A stretch of DNA of 44,802 nt from Corynebacterium sp. HMSC074A01 (GTDB taxonomy: Bacteria; Actinomycetota; Actinomycetes; Mycobacteriales; Mycobacteriaceae). The DNA lies in NCBI RefSeq assembly GCF_001831515.1, contig NZ_KV825628.1, forward strand, positions 109,684 through 154,485, given 5' to 3'. Of this stretch, positions 9,865 through 18,843 are shown piece by piece. The number at the start of each line of letters is the position of its first letter. Positions within the stretch are counted from its first letter, which is position 1. The notes below the pieces were generated by a model, which was given only the letters and a program-made list of their open reading frames with translations, was not told the DNA's origin and searched no databases. Both the position numbers and the translations under genes were made by a program.

Positions 9865-11496
9865 TTAGTGGCTGTTCTCGTGGGTCGCGTCGCGATCGTC
9901 GAGGTGCTTGGCCTCCTCGAGCTTGCGCAGCGTCTCCACCTCTTCGTGGTGCTTCTGCGCCTCAGAGTCGCGCACACGCTCGGTGACGCCAAGCTCAGCC
10001 GGCTTGAAGGCACCGATGGTCTCGGAGTCTGCGAAGCCAAGCTGGTTGAGCTGCTTCGGCACGCGAGCACCTGCGTACTCGAGCGGGATCGGGTGACCGT
10101 TCTCGTCGACCGGGCCGAGCGGCTGGTGGATCTCCACGAAGGCACCGTTCGGCAGCTTCTTAATCACACCGGTCTCGATGCCGTGCTCCAGGACCTCGCG
10201 GTCGGAGCGCTGCAGGCCGATGCACAGGCGGTAGGTGATGAAGTATGCCAGCGGCGGCAGCACGATCACGCCGATGCGGCCGAACCAGGTCATCGCGTTC
10301 AGCGAGATCTGGAAGAAGTGCGCGACGTGGTCGTTACCGCCGGAGATGGTCATCAGCATGAAGAACACGATGCCCATGACACCGATGGAAGTACGTACGG
10401 GGACGTCGCGCGGACGCTGCAGCAGGTTGTGGTGTGCGTCGTCGCCGGTAATCTTCTTCTCAATGAAGGGGTAGGTCAGCAGCAGGACGACCATCAGGCC
10501 ACAGAGCAGGGCCACCCAGAACGCGCCCGGGATGGTGTAGTTGCCCAGGTAGAGCTCCCACGCCGGCATGACACGTGCGGCACCATCCGTCCAGAGCATG
10601 TACACGTCCGGCTGCGAACCGGCGGAGACCTGCGACGGGTTGTAGGGGCCAATGTTCCAAATGCCGTTGATGGTGGTCAGACCAGCCATGGCAGCGAGGA
10701 CGCCGAAGACGAACATCATGAAGCCGATTGCCTTCACGGCGAAGACCGGCATGATGCGGATGCCCACAACGTTGTTCTCGGTGCGGCCCGGGCCCGGGAA
10801 CTGGGTGTGCTTCTGGAACCAGACGAGCAGCAGGTGCGCGGCGATCAGCGCGAGGATGATGCCCGGCAGGATCAGCACGTGCAGGATGTAGAAGCGGTCC
10901 AGCATCAGGTCGGACGGGAAGTCGCCGCCGAAGATGGCCCAGTGCATCCAGGTACCGATGATCGGGATGCCCACAACGATGGCGGACATAATGCGCAGAC
11001 CGACGCCGGAGAGCAGGTCGTCCGGCAGGGAGTAGCCCATGAAGCCCTCGATCATGCCGAGCAGGATCAGGGTGACACCGATGATCCAGTTCGCCTCACG
11101 CGGGCGACGGAACGCACCGGTGAAGAAGATACGCATCATGTGCGCGAACATGGCCATCATGAACATCAGGGCGGCCCAGTGGTGCATCTGGCGCACGAAG
11201 AGTCCGCCGCGGACATCAAAGGAGATGTTCAGTGCGGTGGCGTAGGCGCGGGACATTTCCACGCCGTTGAGCGGCAGGTAGCCGCCGTCGTAGATCACCT
11301 TGGTGATCGACGGGTCGAAGAACAGCGCCAGGTAGACGCCGGTCAGCAGCAGGATGATGAAGCTGTACAGGGCCATCTCGCCGAGCATGAAGGACCAGTG
11401 GCTCGGGAAGACCTTGTTCAGCTGAGGGCGCAGGACCCCCGCGATCGTGTACCGCGAGTCAACGTTGTCCGCGGCTTGTGCAAGTTTTGTACTCAT
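9865..11496 (-). CDS. qcrB: cytochrome bc1 complex cytochrome b subunit
   Basis: Membrane subunit of the menaquinol:cytochrome c oxidoreductase that forms a supercomplex with aa3 oxidase. The 543 residues contain the typical transmembrane helices with the heme-ligand His pairs ([10 protein letters not shown]...FAHMMRIFF and the helix [20 protein letters not shown]), the PDDLLSG quinol-site region, the PDVYMLW segment (the PEWY-loop equivalent) and an actinobacteria-specific hydrophilic C-terminal extension of about 120 residues. The ATG overlaps the qcrA stop by one base (TAATG), so the two are translationally coupled. Confidence 0.97.
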   Translation of the reverse strand: MSTKLAQAADNVDSRYTIAGVLRPQLNKVFPSHWSFMLGEMALYSFIILLLTGVYLALFFDPSITKVIYDGGYLPLNGVEMSRAYATALNISFDVRGGLFVRQMHHWAALMFMMAMFAHMMRIFFTGAFRRPREANWIIGVTLILLGMIEGFMGYSLPDDLLSGVGLRIMSAIVVGIPIIGTWMHWAIFGGDFPSDLMLDRFYILHVLILPGIILALIAAHLLLVWFQKHTQFPGPGRTENNVVGIRIMPVFAVKAIGFMMFVFGVLAAMAGLTTINGIWNIGPYNPSQVSAGSQPDVYMLWTDGAARVMPAWELYLGNYTIPGAFWVALLCGLMVVLLLTYPFIEKKITGDDAHHNLLQRPRDVPVRTSIGVMGIVFFMLMTISGGNDHVAHFFQISLNAMTWFGRIGVIVLPPLAYFITYRLCIGLQRSDREVLEHGIETGVIKKLPNGAFVEIHQPLGPVDENGHPIPLEYAGARVPKQLNQLGFADSETIGAFKPAELGVTERVRDSEAQKHHEEVETLRKLEEAKHLDDRDATHENSH

Positions 11497-12716
11497 TAGG
11501 ACTTACGCTCCCAGAATGCCGGGCCGACGGGCTCGATGAAGTTGCCGTTGGCGATGAGGTAACCTTCTTCGTCAACAGTCACAGGAAGCTGCGGCAGCGC
11601 ACGTGCGGCGGGGCCGAAGATCGGCTTGCCGTAGTGCAGCGCGTCGAACTGCGACTGGTGGCACGGACACAGGATGCGGTTGGTCTGCGCCTCGTACAGC
11701 GAGGTCGGGCAACCGATGTGCGTGCAGATCTTGGAGTAGGCGTAGTAGTCGCCGTAGTGGAAGTCCTCCTGGCCCTCACGCTCGACGACGCGCTTGGCGT
11801 CTGCGGAGCGCAGGCGGATCAGCATGACAGCGTTACGCGGGCCGTGCAGCGAGTGCATGTGCTGCTCGTACACGTCGCGCTTCGGGTCGTACTCCTTGCC
11901 GTCGTTGACGTCTTCCGCGTACAGCGGGAAGACCGTCTCCATAGACGCTGCAGCCAGGTCCTCCGGGCGCATGCGCACCAGGCGGGACACACCCGCGGTG
12001 GTGTAGTGCGAACCGGTCTCACCCTCGTGCAGCTCGGCGATTGCACCGGTGTCGCGGCCGAGGTAGACCTTGACGCCCTTCTCCTGGATGGTCCAGCCGT
12101 GGGTCCACAGCGTGCCATCGCCCAGGTAGTTGAGCTCGTGGCGCTCGCGCCACGGGTTCTTGATCATGCCGCCGAGCGGGGCAATGACCATCAGGCCGGC
12201 GAGGACGCCAGCGCCACCGAGGAGGCCCTGCATCGCCTTGCGACGACCAAAGGTGGAGGTCTCCCACGCGTCGTTCAGCAGCGCGGTGGTGGTGCGACGG
12301 TCAAGCTCGCTGGAGCGACCGTCGTGGCGGCGCTGCACCGAGATCTCTTCCGGGATGAACTTCTTCACGTACTGGATAATCGCGATACCCAGCGCGATGA
12401 AGCCCAGGCCAGAGGTCAGACCGAGCAGCGGGGTGTAGATCGTGTACAGCCACAGGCCTTCGTCACCGTGGAACTTTGCCTCCCACGGCCAGAACAGGTA
12501 CACGCCCAGGAAAGCGATGCCGCACAGGATGGAGATCAGCAGCCAGATGTTGATGCCAGTGGCTGCGGCCTTCTCGCGCGGGTCGCCCTCGACTGGGAAG
12601 CGCTCCTTGCGGTAGGCCACCGTGACGTCATCAAGCTCGGTGCCGAGCGCGGCGAGCTCCGCATTGCTCATGCGGTCCAGCTCTTCTTTGGTGTAATTCT
12701 TCTTCACTTCACTCAT
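11496..12716 (-). CDS. qcrA: cytochrome bc1 complex Rieske iron-sulfur subunit
   Basis: Carries the [2Fe-2S] cluster transferring electrons from menaquinol to the QcrC hemes. The 406-residue protein has three predicted transmembrane helices, as in actinobacterial QcrA, rather than the usual one. Its C-terminal Rieske domain has cluster ligands Cys331/His333 (CTHIGC) and Cys350/His353 (CPCH), with Cys336 and Cys352 as the disulfide pair. ATG 12716 ([16 protein letters not shown]) overlaps the qcrC stop in an ATGA; a longer frame upstream is inside qcrC and rejected. Confidence 0.96.
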   Translation of the reverse strand: MSEVKKNYTKEELDRMSNAELAALGTELDDVTVAYRKERFPVEGDPREKAAATGINIWLLISILCGIAFLGVYLFWPWEAKFHGDEGLWLYTIYTPLLGLTSGLGFIALGIAIIQYVKKFIPEEISVQRRHDGRSSELDRRTTTALLNDAWETSTFGRRKAMQGLLGGAGVLAGLMVIAPLGGMIKNPWRERHELNYLGDGTLWTHGWTIQEKGVKVYLGRDTGAIAELHEGETGSHYTTAGVSRLVRMRPEDLAAASMETVFPLYAEDVNDGKEYDPKRDVYEQHMHSLHGPRNAVMLIRLRSADAKRVVEREGQEDFHYGDYYAYSKICTHIGCPTSLYEAQTNRILCPCHQSQFDALHYGKPIFGPAARALPQLPVTVDEEGYLIANGNFIEPVGPAFWERKS

Positions 12717-13561
12717 GAGCGCGATCCAATCCAGATAGCAGCGGCAGCGACCAGGGTCACGCCAATGATCCACATAGCCATACCCTCAGAAACCGGGCCG
12801 AGGCCGCCGAGCGACCAGCCACCAGGGCTCGGGGTTTCCTTCGCGGACTTGATGAAGGCGATGATGTCCTTCTTCTCGTCTGCGGAGAGCTGGCGGTCGG
12901 AGAACTTCGGCATGTTCTGCGGGCCGGTCAGCATCGCCTGGTAGATCTCCTGCTCGTTGGCGGGATCAAGCACCGGGGCGTACTTACCGGAAGACAGCGC
13001 GCCACCACGGCCGGTGAAGCTGTGGCAGGAGGCGCAGTTCAGGCGGAACAGCTCGGAGCCGCGGGCAACGTCGGCGGCCTGAATCTGGCCGTCGTAGTTC
13101 TTGCCGCGCAGGGACTCCTTGGCCACCTCGCCGTTGTCGTCGTAGACGAGCTCAGGGCCGCCACCGTTGGCTGCGACGTAAGCAGCCAGGGCAAGCGCCT
13201 GGGACTCGGTGTAGCGCGGGCGCTTACGCTCAGCCTGCGCGTCGTTCGACATCATCGGCATGCGGCCGGAGTTGACCTGGAAGTACACGGCACCCTCGCC
13301 GGTACCAATCAGCGACGGGCCGCGATCCTCGACGCCCTCCAGGTTTGCGCCGTGGCACGTAATGCAGGCCACGTCGTAGATGTCCTTGCCCTCCTGGACC
13401 AGGGCCTGCTCATCGCGCTCGGCGGTGGCAACCTGAGCGTTCGGGGTCAGCGCGGAGGCCAGAAGGCCCGCACCGGTAAGCCCGAGCGTCAGCGCAGCGG
13501 CACCAGCGACGGTGCGTTGGGTCTTGCGACCGCGACGCTTCTTCTTAGGTGTGTTTTCCAT
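12713..13561 (-). CDS. qcrC: cytochrome bc1 complex diheme cytochrome c subunit
   Basis: Membrane-anchored diheme cytochrome c of 282 residues with two CXXCH sites (CITCH, 66-70; CASCH, 176-180), an N-terminal membrane segment (about 18-38) and a C-terminal membrane helix (about 260-278). In actinobacteria lacking soluble cytochrome c, this protein links bc1 directly to CuA of the aa3 oxidase. AAAGGAAG lies 4-11 nt before the ATG. It sits between ctaE and qcrA in one operon. Confidence 0.96.
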   Translation of the reverse strand: MENTPKKKRRGRKTQRTVAGAAALTLGLTGAGLLASALTPNAQVATAERDEQALVQEGKDIYDVACITCHGANLEGVEDRGPSLIGTGEGAVYFQVNSGRMPMMSNDAQAERKRPRYTESQALALAAYVAANGGGPELVYDDNGEVAKESLRGKNYDGQIQAADVARGSELFRLNCASCHSFTGRGGALSSGKYAPVLDPANEQEIYQAMLTGPQNMPKFSDRQLSADEKKDIIAFIKSAKETPSPGGWSLGGLGPVSEGMAMWIIGVTLVAAAAIWIGSRS

Positions 13562-13606
13562 CTTGCTTCCTTTTAGCGACTATTCAAGCTTTATCTGTTC
13601 CCTGGA

Positions 13607-14227
13607 CTACTGCACCAGGTAGAGGGTGATGAACACGCCGATCCACACCACGTCAACGAAGTGCCAGTAGTAGGAGGTCACCATCGCAGCCGTTGCCTGC
13701 GCCGGGGTGAACTTCGACTTAGCAACGCGAAGCAGCACCACGATGAAGGCAAGAATGCCGGCGGTCACGTGCGCCATGTGGAAGCCGGTGATGATGTAGA
13801 ACACCGAGCCATACACGCTGGACTGAACACTTACACCGTGCATGACCATCTCTGTCCACTCGTATGCCACGAGACCCAGGAAGATCACGCCGAGCAGCAC
13901 GGTGACAGCAAACCACTTACGCAGGCCGTATACGTCACCCCTTTCTGCAGCGAACACGCCGAACTGAGAGGTCACAGAGGAAGCAACCAGAACGATGGTG
14001 ATGATCAAGCCGAACATCACGTTCAGGTGTGCCGTCTGGTTCTCCCAGTCACCGGCAGCCAAGCCGTTTGCACGCGACGTAAAGTACATCGCGAACAAGC
14101 CAGCAAAGAACATCAACTCTTGGGCGAGAAACGCGATCGTGCCCACGCTGACCATGTTCGGTCGGTTCAGCGAGGGGACACGATTCTGCGGTGTCGCCAT
14201 GCCTTGGTTAGAAATTGCGGTCGTCAC
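13607..14227 (-). CDS. ctaE: cytochrome c oxidase (aa3) subunit III
   Basis: Integral membrane subunit of the aa3 oxidase, 206 residues with five predicted helices; segments LNRPNMVSVGTIAFLAQELMF-FAGLFAMYF and the terminal SYYWHFVDVVWIGVFITLYL are typical of the family. The open frame extends upstream to 14434, but the family N-terminus and a CATAAT -10 box 7 nt before the codon support GTG 14227, giving a leaderless message. First gene of the ctaE-qcrC-qcrA-qcrB operon. Confidence 0.93.
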   Translation of the reverse strand: MTTAISNQGMATPQNRVPSLNRPNMVSVGTIAFLAQELMFFAGLFAMYFTSRANGLAAGDWENQTAHLNVMFGLIITIVLVASSVTSQFGVFAAERGDVYGLRKWFAVTVLLGVIFLGLVAYEWTEMVMHGVSVQSSVYGSVFYIITGFHMAHVTAGILAFIVVLLRVAKSKFTPAQATAAMVTSYYWHFVDVVWIGVFITLYLVQ

Positions 14228-14234
14228 GCATGTG

Positions 14235-14240
14235 ATTATG
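14235..14240 (-). promoter_or_regulatory. -10 box of the ctaE-qcrCAB operon
   Basis: CATAAT on the minus strand, 7 nt before GTG 14227; leaderless start. A weak TGACTT 16 nt further upstream could serve as -35. Confidence 0.55.
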
Positions 14241-14585
14241 GCCTGTTTTCGTCTGAAAGTCATCTCAGATACCCCCGAAATTATTCTGCCAATTCCGCCC
14301 CAACCAGCTATTTTCCCTGCTATGCGATTCTGGTAAAAACTTTTTTGAAAACCCGGGAACTTTTTTAAACGACTATCCGACGCGCATCCCTGCAGGTCAC
14401 GGCAGCGCCACTTCCCTACCCCCGTTTTTCGCAACGTTTCGCCGATCGGTAGGCAGATATTCGCCCGCCAATTCGCTTCGGCGGCAAGTTCCCGAATGTG
14501 ATCCTTCTCATACCCGCCAAGCGCAGAAAGCGGGTGGAAAACCTACTTTCGGATGACCCCTGTGCGGGTGGGCGTCGACAAGCAT
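14241..14585. other. gene-free region upstream of ctaE
   Basis: About 345 bases between the ctaF terminator and the ctaE promoter. It contains an AT-rich block near 14335-14367 in which two ACTTTTTT runs flank a CCCGGG core. No ribosome site or protein-like frame was found on either strand. It is probably the regulatory upstream region of the respiratory operon; I recognise no specific site. Confidence 0.4.
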
Positions 14586-14617
14586 AAAGCCCCGACACCA
14601 CAAGGTGCCGGGGCTTT
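14586..14617 (-). terminator. intrinsic terminator after ctaF
   Basis: Stem AAAGCCCCGACACC (14586-14599) with GGTGCCGGGGCTTT (14604-14617), 14 bp with one non-Watson-Crick pair and a 4-nt loop. A second short stem, CTCCCGC/GCGGGAG, lies at about 14623-14643 between it and the ctaF stop. Confidence 0.8.
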
Positions 14618-14654
14618 GAGGCCTCCCGCGAAGGCGTGCGGGAGATGAAGGCGC

Positions 14655-15086
14655 TTAGTGCTTCTCGCGCGGGATGCCGTACTGCAGGTTGAGCTGCGTG
14701 GTGGTCCAGATGAGAAAGACCGCGCCGAAGGCGATCAGCCACAGCTGGTAGAAGGCGATACCCAGGCCGAGGAAGAAGATCGCACCGGACATAGCGGACG
14801 GCCAGATCGAGTGCGGGGAGAAGAAGCCCAGCACGCCAGCGCCGTCTTCAATCTCCGCTTCCTCCCAGTCCTCAGGGAGGACGTCCATGCGGCGCTCGGT
14901 GAAGTTGAGGTAGACCGCCATCATGAAGCACAGCGCCGTGGCGAGCACGAGCGCGACACCACCGACCCACTCGAGGCCGAAGAGGTAAGCATCCTCACCG
15001 ATCCAGCTCGTGGAAACGATGTAGGCCACTGCCATCAGGGCCAAGAAGGTGCCGATTGCGTAGAAAACCTTTGAGCCAGCTCCCAT
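14655..15086 (-). CDS. ctaF: cytochrome c oxidase (aa3) subunit IV, actinobacterial type
   Basis: A 143-residue membrane protein with four predicted helices (about 5-28, 38-60, 90-115, 117-135) and the loop [36 protein letters not shown] in the middle, typical of the small actinobacterial oxidase subunit IV. It follows ctaC by 21 nt on the same strand, with AAGGAG 9 nt before its ATG, so the two are co-transcribed. Role: assembly and stability of aa3 oxidase. Confidence 0.93.
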   Translation of the reverse strand: MGAGSKVFYAIGTFLALMAVAYIVSTSWIGEDAYLFGLEWVGGVALVLATALCFMMAVYLNFTERRMDVLPEDWEEAEIEDGAGVLGFFSPHSIWPSAMSGAIFFLGLGIAFYQLWLIAFGAVFLIWTTTQLNLQYGIPREKH

Positions 15087-15107
15087 TGTTCTGCACTCCT
15101 TCTTTCT

Positions 15108-16199
15108 TTAAACGGTGGTGGGGACGTTGGCGTTGCTACCGTCGCGGGTACCCAGACGGTCGGTAACAAACGGGTGGGTGGAGGTTGCGTACGGTTCCTC
15201 ACCAATCGCCTTCAGTGCGTCCGAGTTCGGAGCCTGCGGGTTCTCGATACGGAAGTCCATGTACTGCTTGAACTTCTCCGGGGACACCGCGCGAACCTCG
15301 AAGTTCATCATGGCGTGGTAGGTACCGCACATCTCGGCACAGCGGCCGACAAACGCGCCTTCCTCATCGATGCGCTCGATCTGGAAGCTGCGCTGCTGCT
15401 GGTTGGACTCAGGGTGCGCGTAGACGTCGCGCTTGAACAGGAACTCCGGAACCCAGAACGCGTGGTTGACGTCACCGGAAGCGAGACGGAACTCGATCGC
15501 CGTATCGGTCGGGACCACGAGCACCGGAATCTCCTCGGAGGAGCCGATGGTCTCGATCTGGTTGAAGTTCAGGTACGACTGGTCGCCCATCGACATGCCG
15601 TGGATCGGGTTCGCGTTCGGCACGCCCTCCGGGTCGTACTTCGACTCTTCCGCTGCGGCCTGACGCTCCTCGTCACGGCCCTCATACTTCTGGCCGTTCG
15701 GGGTGAACTCGCCGTCAACCTCCGCGTAACCAAACTTCCAGTTCCACTGGTAGCCGGTGACATCAACGGTGACCTTCGGATCCTTGTCCAACGCAGTGGT
15801 CTTCGTCTGTGCCTGGACGGTGAAGAAGAACAGCACCATGACGATAAGAATCGGCACGATGGTCAGCGCCAGCTCAAGCGGCACGTTGTACTGCAGCTGC
15901 TTCGGGAACTCGCCCTCACCCTTCTTCTCCTTGGCCTTGCGGTTCCACTTGAAGATAGCGGTGAGGAACAGGCCCCACATCACGATGCCGATAATCCAGG
16001 CAGCAAGCCATACCCAGACCCAGAAGTTGTACATCTGCACACCCTCCGGGGTGACCGGGTCGGGCCAGCCCATGTCGAGCACCTTGGCCACAGCCTCCGG
16101 CGGGGCTACTTCACAGCCCGCGAGCGCGAAGCCGCCGAGCAGGAGCGAACCGGCCACGCCAAGCTTCTTGGCGAAGCTGCGCTTTGTTTCCTTTTCCAC
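15108..16199 (-). CDS. ctaC: cytochrome c oxidase (aa3) subunit II
   Basis: CuA-bearing subunit that accepts electrons from QcrC. 363 residues: lipoprotein signal with lipobox LAGC (Cys29), two transmembrane helices (about 54-76 and 100-122), the GYQWNWKF aromatic segment, and the CuA ligands in CAEMCGTYHAMM (Cys287, Cys291). The start is GTG 16199 with AGGAAGG 9 nt upstream; the longer frame to 16274 lacks a ribosome site. The charged insert QKYEGRDEERQAAAEE between 175 and 195 is typical of corynebacterial CtaC, as far as I recall. Confidence 0.95.
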   Translation of the reverse strand: MEKETKRSFAKKLGVAGSLLLGGFALAGCEVAPPEAVAKVLDMGWPDPVTPEGVQMYNFWVWVWLAAWIIGIVMWGLFLTAIFKWNRKAKEKKGEGEFPKQLQYNVPLELALTIVPILIVMVLFFFTVQAQTKTTALDKDPKVTVDVTGYQWNWKFGYAEVDGEFTPNGQKYEGRDEERQAAAEESKYDPEGVPNANPIHGMSMGDQSYLNFNQIETIGSSEEIPVLVVPTDTAIEFRLASGDVNHAFWVPEFLFKRDVYAHPESNQQQRSFQIERIDEEGAFVGRCAEMCGTYHAMMNFEVRAVSPEKFKQYMDFRIENPQAPNSDALKAIGEEPYATSTHPFVTDRLGTRDGSNANVPTTV

Positions 16200-16261
16200 G
16201 TGTGTCTGCCTTCCTGTCCACACTTCACTTAAAACACTGAACGTCCATAGGTATGCCAGAG

Positions 16262-16281
16262 CATTCCTACCCATTCCTACC
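16262..16281. repeat. perfect 10-nt tandem repeat upstream of ctaC
   Basis: CATTCCTACC occurs twice without a gap, about 65-80 nt upstream of the ctaC start. It could be a direct-repeat regulator site or a chance duplication. Confidence 0.6.
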
Positions 16282-16403
16282 CAGTTAGATTAGTTCATCC
16301 CAAGCCCGTCCACGGAATTCTTACCGTCGCCCCCGAACTGCGGCGCTTTCGCTTCTCGACGCCCACCCGCCACCCTTGGCTTTTCCTGCCAGGCCACAGC
16401 AAA

Positions 16404-16419
16404 TGTGTCCAGTGCCACA
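16404..16419. promoter_or_regulatory. candidate GlxR (CRP-type) site
   Basis: TGTGTCCAGTGCCACA matches the TGTG-N8-CACA half-site arrangement of the corynebacterial CRP homologue GlxR, although the centre is not the preferred sequence. It lies between ctaC and ltsA. GlxR is known in C. glutamicum to act on respiratory chain genes; its use here is inference. Confidence 0.4.
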
Positions 16420-16604
16420 CAAAAAGCGGAGATCTGACTAAAATGTTCATCCGAAAGTTGGCCCCCTTTCGGGGACGGGCTAAAGGTTGAAGCGCCACAC
16501 CGGCGTCCGGTTCGCCGATCGAGGCGCGTGAACTCTATCCTTGGAAGGCATACCCGCGCGCATCCGTTGCGCACCATATATATAAGGAGAAGGTTCAACT
16601 TACG

Positions 16605-18542
16605 ATGTGTGGCCTGCTTGCACTGCTTACCGCCGGTTCCAACGCCCGCACCTTCGTCCCCGCCGTGGACGAGGCGCTGCCCTGCATGTACCACCGCGGC
16701 CCCGACGCCGCCGGCACGTGGCACGACGCAGACGCGGTCTTCGGCTTTAACCGGCTGGCCATCATCGACCTGGAGCACTCCCACCAGCCGCTGCGCTGGG
16801 GCCCGGAGGACAATCCGACCCGCTACGCCATGACCTTCAACGGCGAGATCTACAACTACCTCGAGCTGCGCGAGGAGCTGCAGGCCGCGGGCTACACCTT
16901 TAATACTTCCGGCGACGGCGAGCCGATCGTGGTGGGCTACCACCACTGGGGCAAGGACGTGGTCAACCACCTGCGCGGCATGTTCGGCATCGTCATCTGG
17001 GACAGCGAGACAAAGACCATGTTCGCCGCCCGCGACCAGTTCGGCATCAAACCGCTGTTTTACGCCACCACAGAGGCCGGCACCGTGTTCGCATCCGAGA
17101 AGAAATCCATCCTGGCGATGGCGGAACCCCTTGGACTCGATCTCGGCGGTCAAGACAATGGGCTAGACCGGCGCGCGATCGAACACTACGTCGACCTGCA
17201 GTACGTACCCGAACCGGAGACCCTGCACACCGCTATTCGACGCGTAGAGTCCGGCTGCACCGTCACCCTTACCCCCGGTGGCGAGGTCGTCAGCGAGCGC
17301 TACTTCACCCCGCACTTTAAGTCCCAGCCAGTACCCAAGGGCAAGGAGCAGGACCTCTACGACCGCATCGCCGCTGCCCTTGAGGACTCGGTGGCCAAGC
17401 ACATGCGCGCCGACGTCACCGTCGGTTCTTTCCTTTCCGGCGGCATCGACTCCACCGCTATCGCAACGTTGGCGAAGCGCCATAACCCGGACCTTTTGAC
17501 CTTCACCACCGGCTTCGAGCGTGAAGGCTACTCCGAGGTGGACGTGGCCGCCGAGTCGGCCGAGGCGATCGGTGTGGAGCACATCGTCAAGATCGTCTCG
17601 CCCGAGGAGTATGCGAACGCGATCCCGAAGATCATGTGGTACTTGGACGACCCGGTCGCGGACCCCTCGCTCGTCCCGCTGTTCTTCGTCGCACAGGAAG
17701 CCCGCAAGCACGTCAAGGTCGTGCTCTCCGGCGAGGGTGCCGACGAGCTGTTCGGCGGCTACACCATCTACAAGGAGCCGCTCTCGCTCGCTCCTTTTGA
17801 GAAGCTGCCCTCTCCCCTGCTGCGCGGGCTGAACAAGCTCGGCCAGGTCCTGCCCGAGGGCATGAAGGGCAAGAGTCTGCTGCTGCGCGGCACCACCCCG
17901 ATGGAGGAGCGCTACTACGGCAACGCCCGCTCCTTTAACTTCGAGCAGCTCAACCGGGTACTGCCCTGGGCCAAGCGCGAGTGGGATCACCGGGAGGTCA
18001 CGGCACCGATTTACGCGGCGTCGACAAGCATGGACCCGGTCGCGCGCATGCAGAACCTCGACCTGTTCACCTGGATGCGCGGCGACATCCTGGTCAAGGC
18101 CGACAAGATGAACATGGCGAACTCGCTCGAGCTGCGCGTGCCTTTCCTCGACAAAGAGGTCTTCGAGGTGGCGCAGACGATTCCTTACGACCAGAAGATC
18201 GCGAACGGGACGACGAAGTACGCGCTGCGCCGCGCGATGGAGCAGATCGTGCCCGCGCACGTGCTCAACCGCCGCAAGCTCGGCTTCCCCGTGCCGATGC
18301 GCCACTGGCTCGCGGGTGATGAGCTGTACGGCTGGGCGCAGGACACGATCAACGAGTCGCAGACCGAGCACATCTTTAACAAGAAGGAGGTGCTCGAGAT
18401 GCTCAAGGAGCACCGCGACGGCATCTCCGACCACTCGCGCCGCCTGTGGACCGTGCTGGCGTTTATGGTTTGGCACGGCATCTTTGTCGAGCAGCGCATC
18501 GACCCGCAGATCGAGCACAAGGAGTACCCGGTCAAGCTGTAG
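16605..18542 (+). CDS. ltsA: glutamine-dependent amidotransferase, asparagine synthetase family (LtsA)
   Basis: 645 residues: N-terminal class II glutaminase with nucleophile Cys2 (MCGLLAL), YHRGPD, FNGEIYNY and GDGE motifs; C-terminal ATP-pyrophosphatase domain with SFLSGGIDSTA, the PP-loop. In C. glutamicum the orthologue LtsA is needed for normal cell wall and lysozyme resistance, and the related B. subtilis AsnB amidates meso-diaminopimelate; I therefore favour mDAP amidation over free asparagine synthesis, without proof from sequence. AAGGAGAAGG precedes the ATG at a somewhat long 11-15 nt. Separate from its neighbours by long intergenic stretches on both sides. Confidence 0.9.
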   Translation: MCGLLALLTAGSNARTFVPAVDEALPCMYHRGPDAAGTWHDADAVFGFNRLAIIDLEHSHQPLRWGPEDNPTRYAMTFNGEIYNYLELREELQAAGYTFNTSGDGEPIVVGYHHWGKDVVNHLRGMFGIVIWDSETKTMFAARDQFGIKPLFYATTEAGTVFASEKKSILAMAEPLGLDLGGQDNGLDRRAIEHYVDLQYVPEPETLHTAIRRVESGCTVTLTPGGEVVSERYFTPHFKSQPVPKGKEQDLYDRIAAALEDSVAKHMRADVTVGSFLSGGIDSTAIATLAKRHNPDLLTFTTGFEREGYSEVDVAAESAEAIGVEHIVKIVSPEEYANAIPKIMWYLDDPVADPSLVPLFFVAQEARKHVKVVLSGEGADELFGGYTIYKEPLSLAPFEKLPSPLLRGLNKLGQVLPEGMKGKSLLLRGTTPMEERYYGNARSFNFEQLNRVLPWAKREWDHREVTAPIYAASTSMDPVARMQNLDLFTWMRGDILVKADKMNMANSLELRVPFLDKEVFEVAQTIPYDQKIANGTTKYALRRAMEQIVPAHVLNRRKLGFPVPMRHWLAGDELYGWAQDTINESQTEHIFNKKEVLEMLKEHRDGISDHSRRLWTVLAFMVWHGIFVEQRIDPQIEHKEYPVKL

Positions 18543-18630
18543 GGGGCGGCGCGGGGGCTGCGTTTGCCGCTCCCGTGCTCCGGCCGACCTGGCGTTTTGA
18601 CGCCCGGCTTGTCGTTTTTGAGGCTGCTCC

Positions 18631-18650
18631 AAATGGAGCTAGCTCCATTT
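18631..18650. repeat. perfect 20-nt palindrome, copy 1
   Basis: AAATGGAGCTAGCTCCATTT equals its own reverse complement. As RNA it would form an 8-bp stem with a CUAG tetraloop. No T-run follows on either strand, so it is not a standard terminator. Confidence 0.9.
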
Positions 18651-18699
18651 AGCAATCTCGTTTCCACGCGACCTGGGCTTTTCCGATCGCCGCAAGTCC

Positions 18700-18719
18700 A
18701 AATGGAGCTAGCTCCGTTT
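18700..18719. repeat. 20-nt palindrome, copy 2 (one mismatch)
   Basis: AAATGGAGCTAGCTCCGTTT, differing from copy 1 only at position 17. The identity extends outward (TCC before, AG after) to 25 positions with that single change. It lies 69 bp downstream of copy 1. Confidence 0.9.
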
Positions 18720-18767
18720 AGACCTCCAAAACCTGCGGACGCCAGAAGCCAGAAGCGGCCGCCACAA

Positions 18768-18785
18768 GGTAGTGCTAGCTCTACC
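18768..18785. repeat. degenerate GCTAGC-centred palindrome
   Basis: GGTAGTGCTAGCTCTACC is palindromic apart from one T-T pair on each side of the GCTAGC core. It shares the core with the two 20-nt palindromes and lies about 45 nt before the -10 box of the S41 gene. Confidence 0.6.
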
Positions 18786-18830
18786 CAAAGACTCCGCCTG
18801 CCACCATTGCCGACAAGCTCCTCGCGCAGC

Positions 18831-18836
18831 CAGAAT
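18831..18836 (+). promoter_or_regulatory. -10 box of the S41 protease gene
   Basis: CAGAAT followed by 7 nt and ATG 18844. Leaderless arrangement, which selects this ATG. Confidence 0.45.
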
Positions 18837-18843
18837 CAAAGGC

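Larger units (their letters stand above)
16200..16604. other. divergent control region of ctaC and ltsA
   Basis: About 400 bases without a gene. It holds the ctaC ribosome site, a perfect tandem repeat of CATTCCTACC (16262-16271 and 16272-16281), a TGTG-N8-CACA site (16404-16419), and the CATATATATAAGGAGA segment (about 16570-16585) just before ltsA. No small gene could be supported. Confidence 0.5.
18543..18843. other. palindrome-rich intergenic region
   Basis: About 300 bases after ltsA without a supported gene. It carries two copies of a GCTAGC-centred 20-nt palindrome (18631, 18700), a third degenerate GCTAGC palindrome (18768) and the promoter of the next gene. No U-rich terminator was identified. 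Confidence 0.6.

Noticed and set aside
9829..12944. plus-strand frames opposite qcrB and qcrA
   Set aside because: His/Asp/Val-rich complements of membrane protein genes; no starts with ribosome sites.
14228..14434. N-terminal extension of ctaE
   Set aside because: The extension would include the CATAAT promoter and the residues do not resemble subunit III. The family N-terminus begins at GTG 14227.
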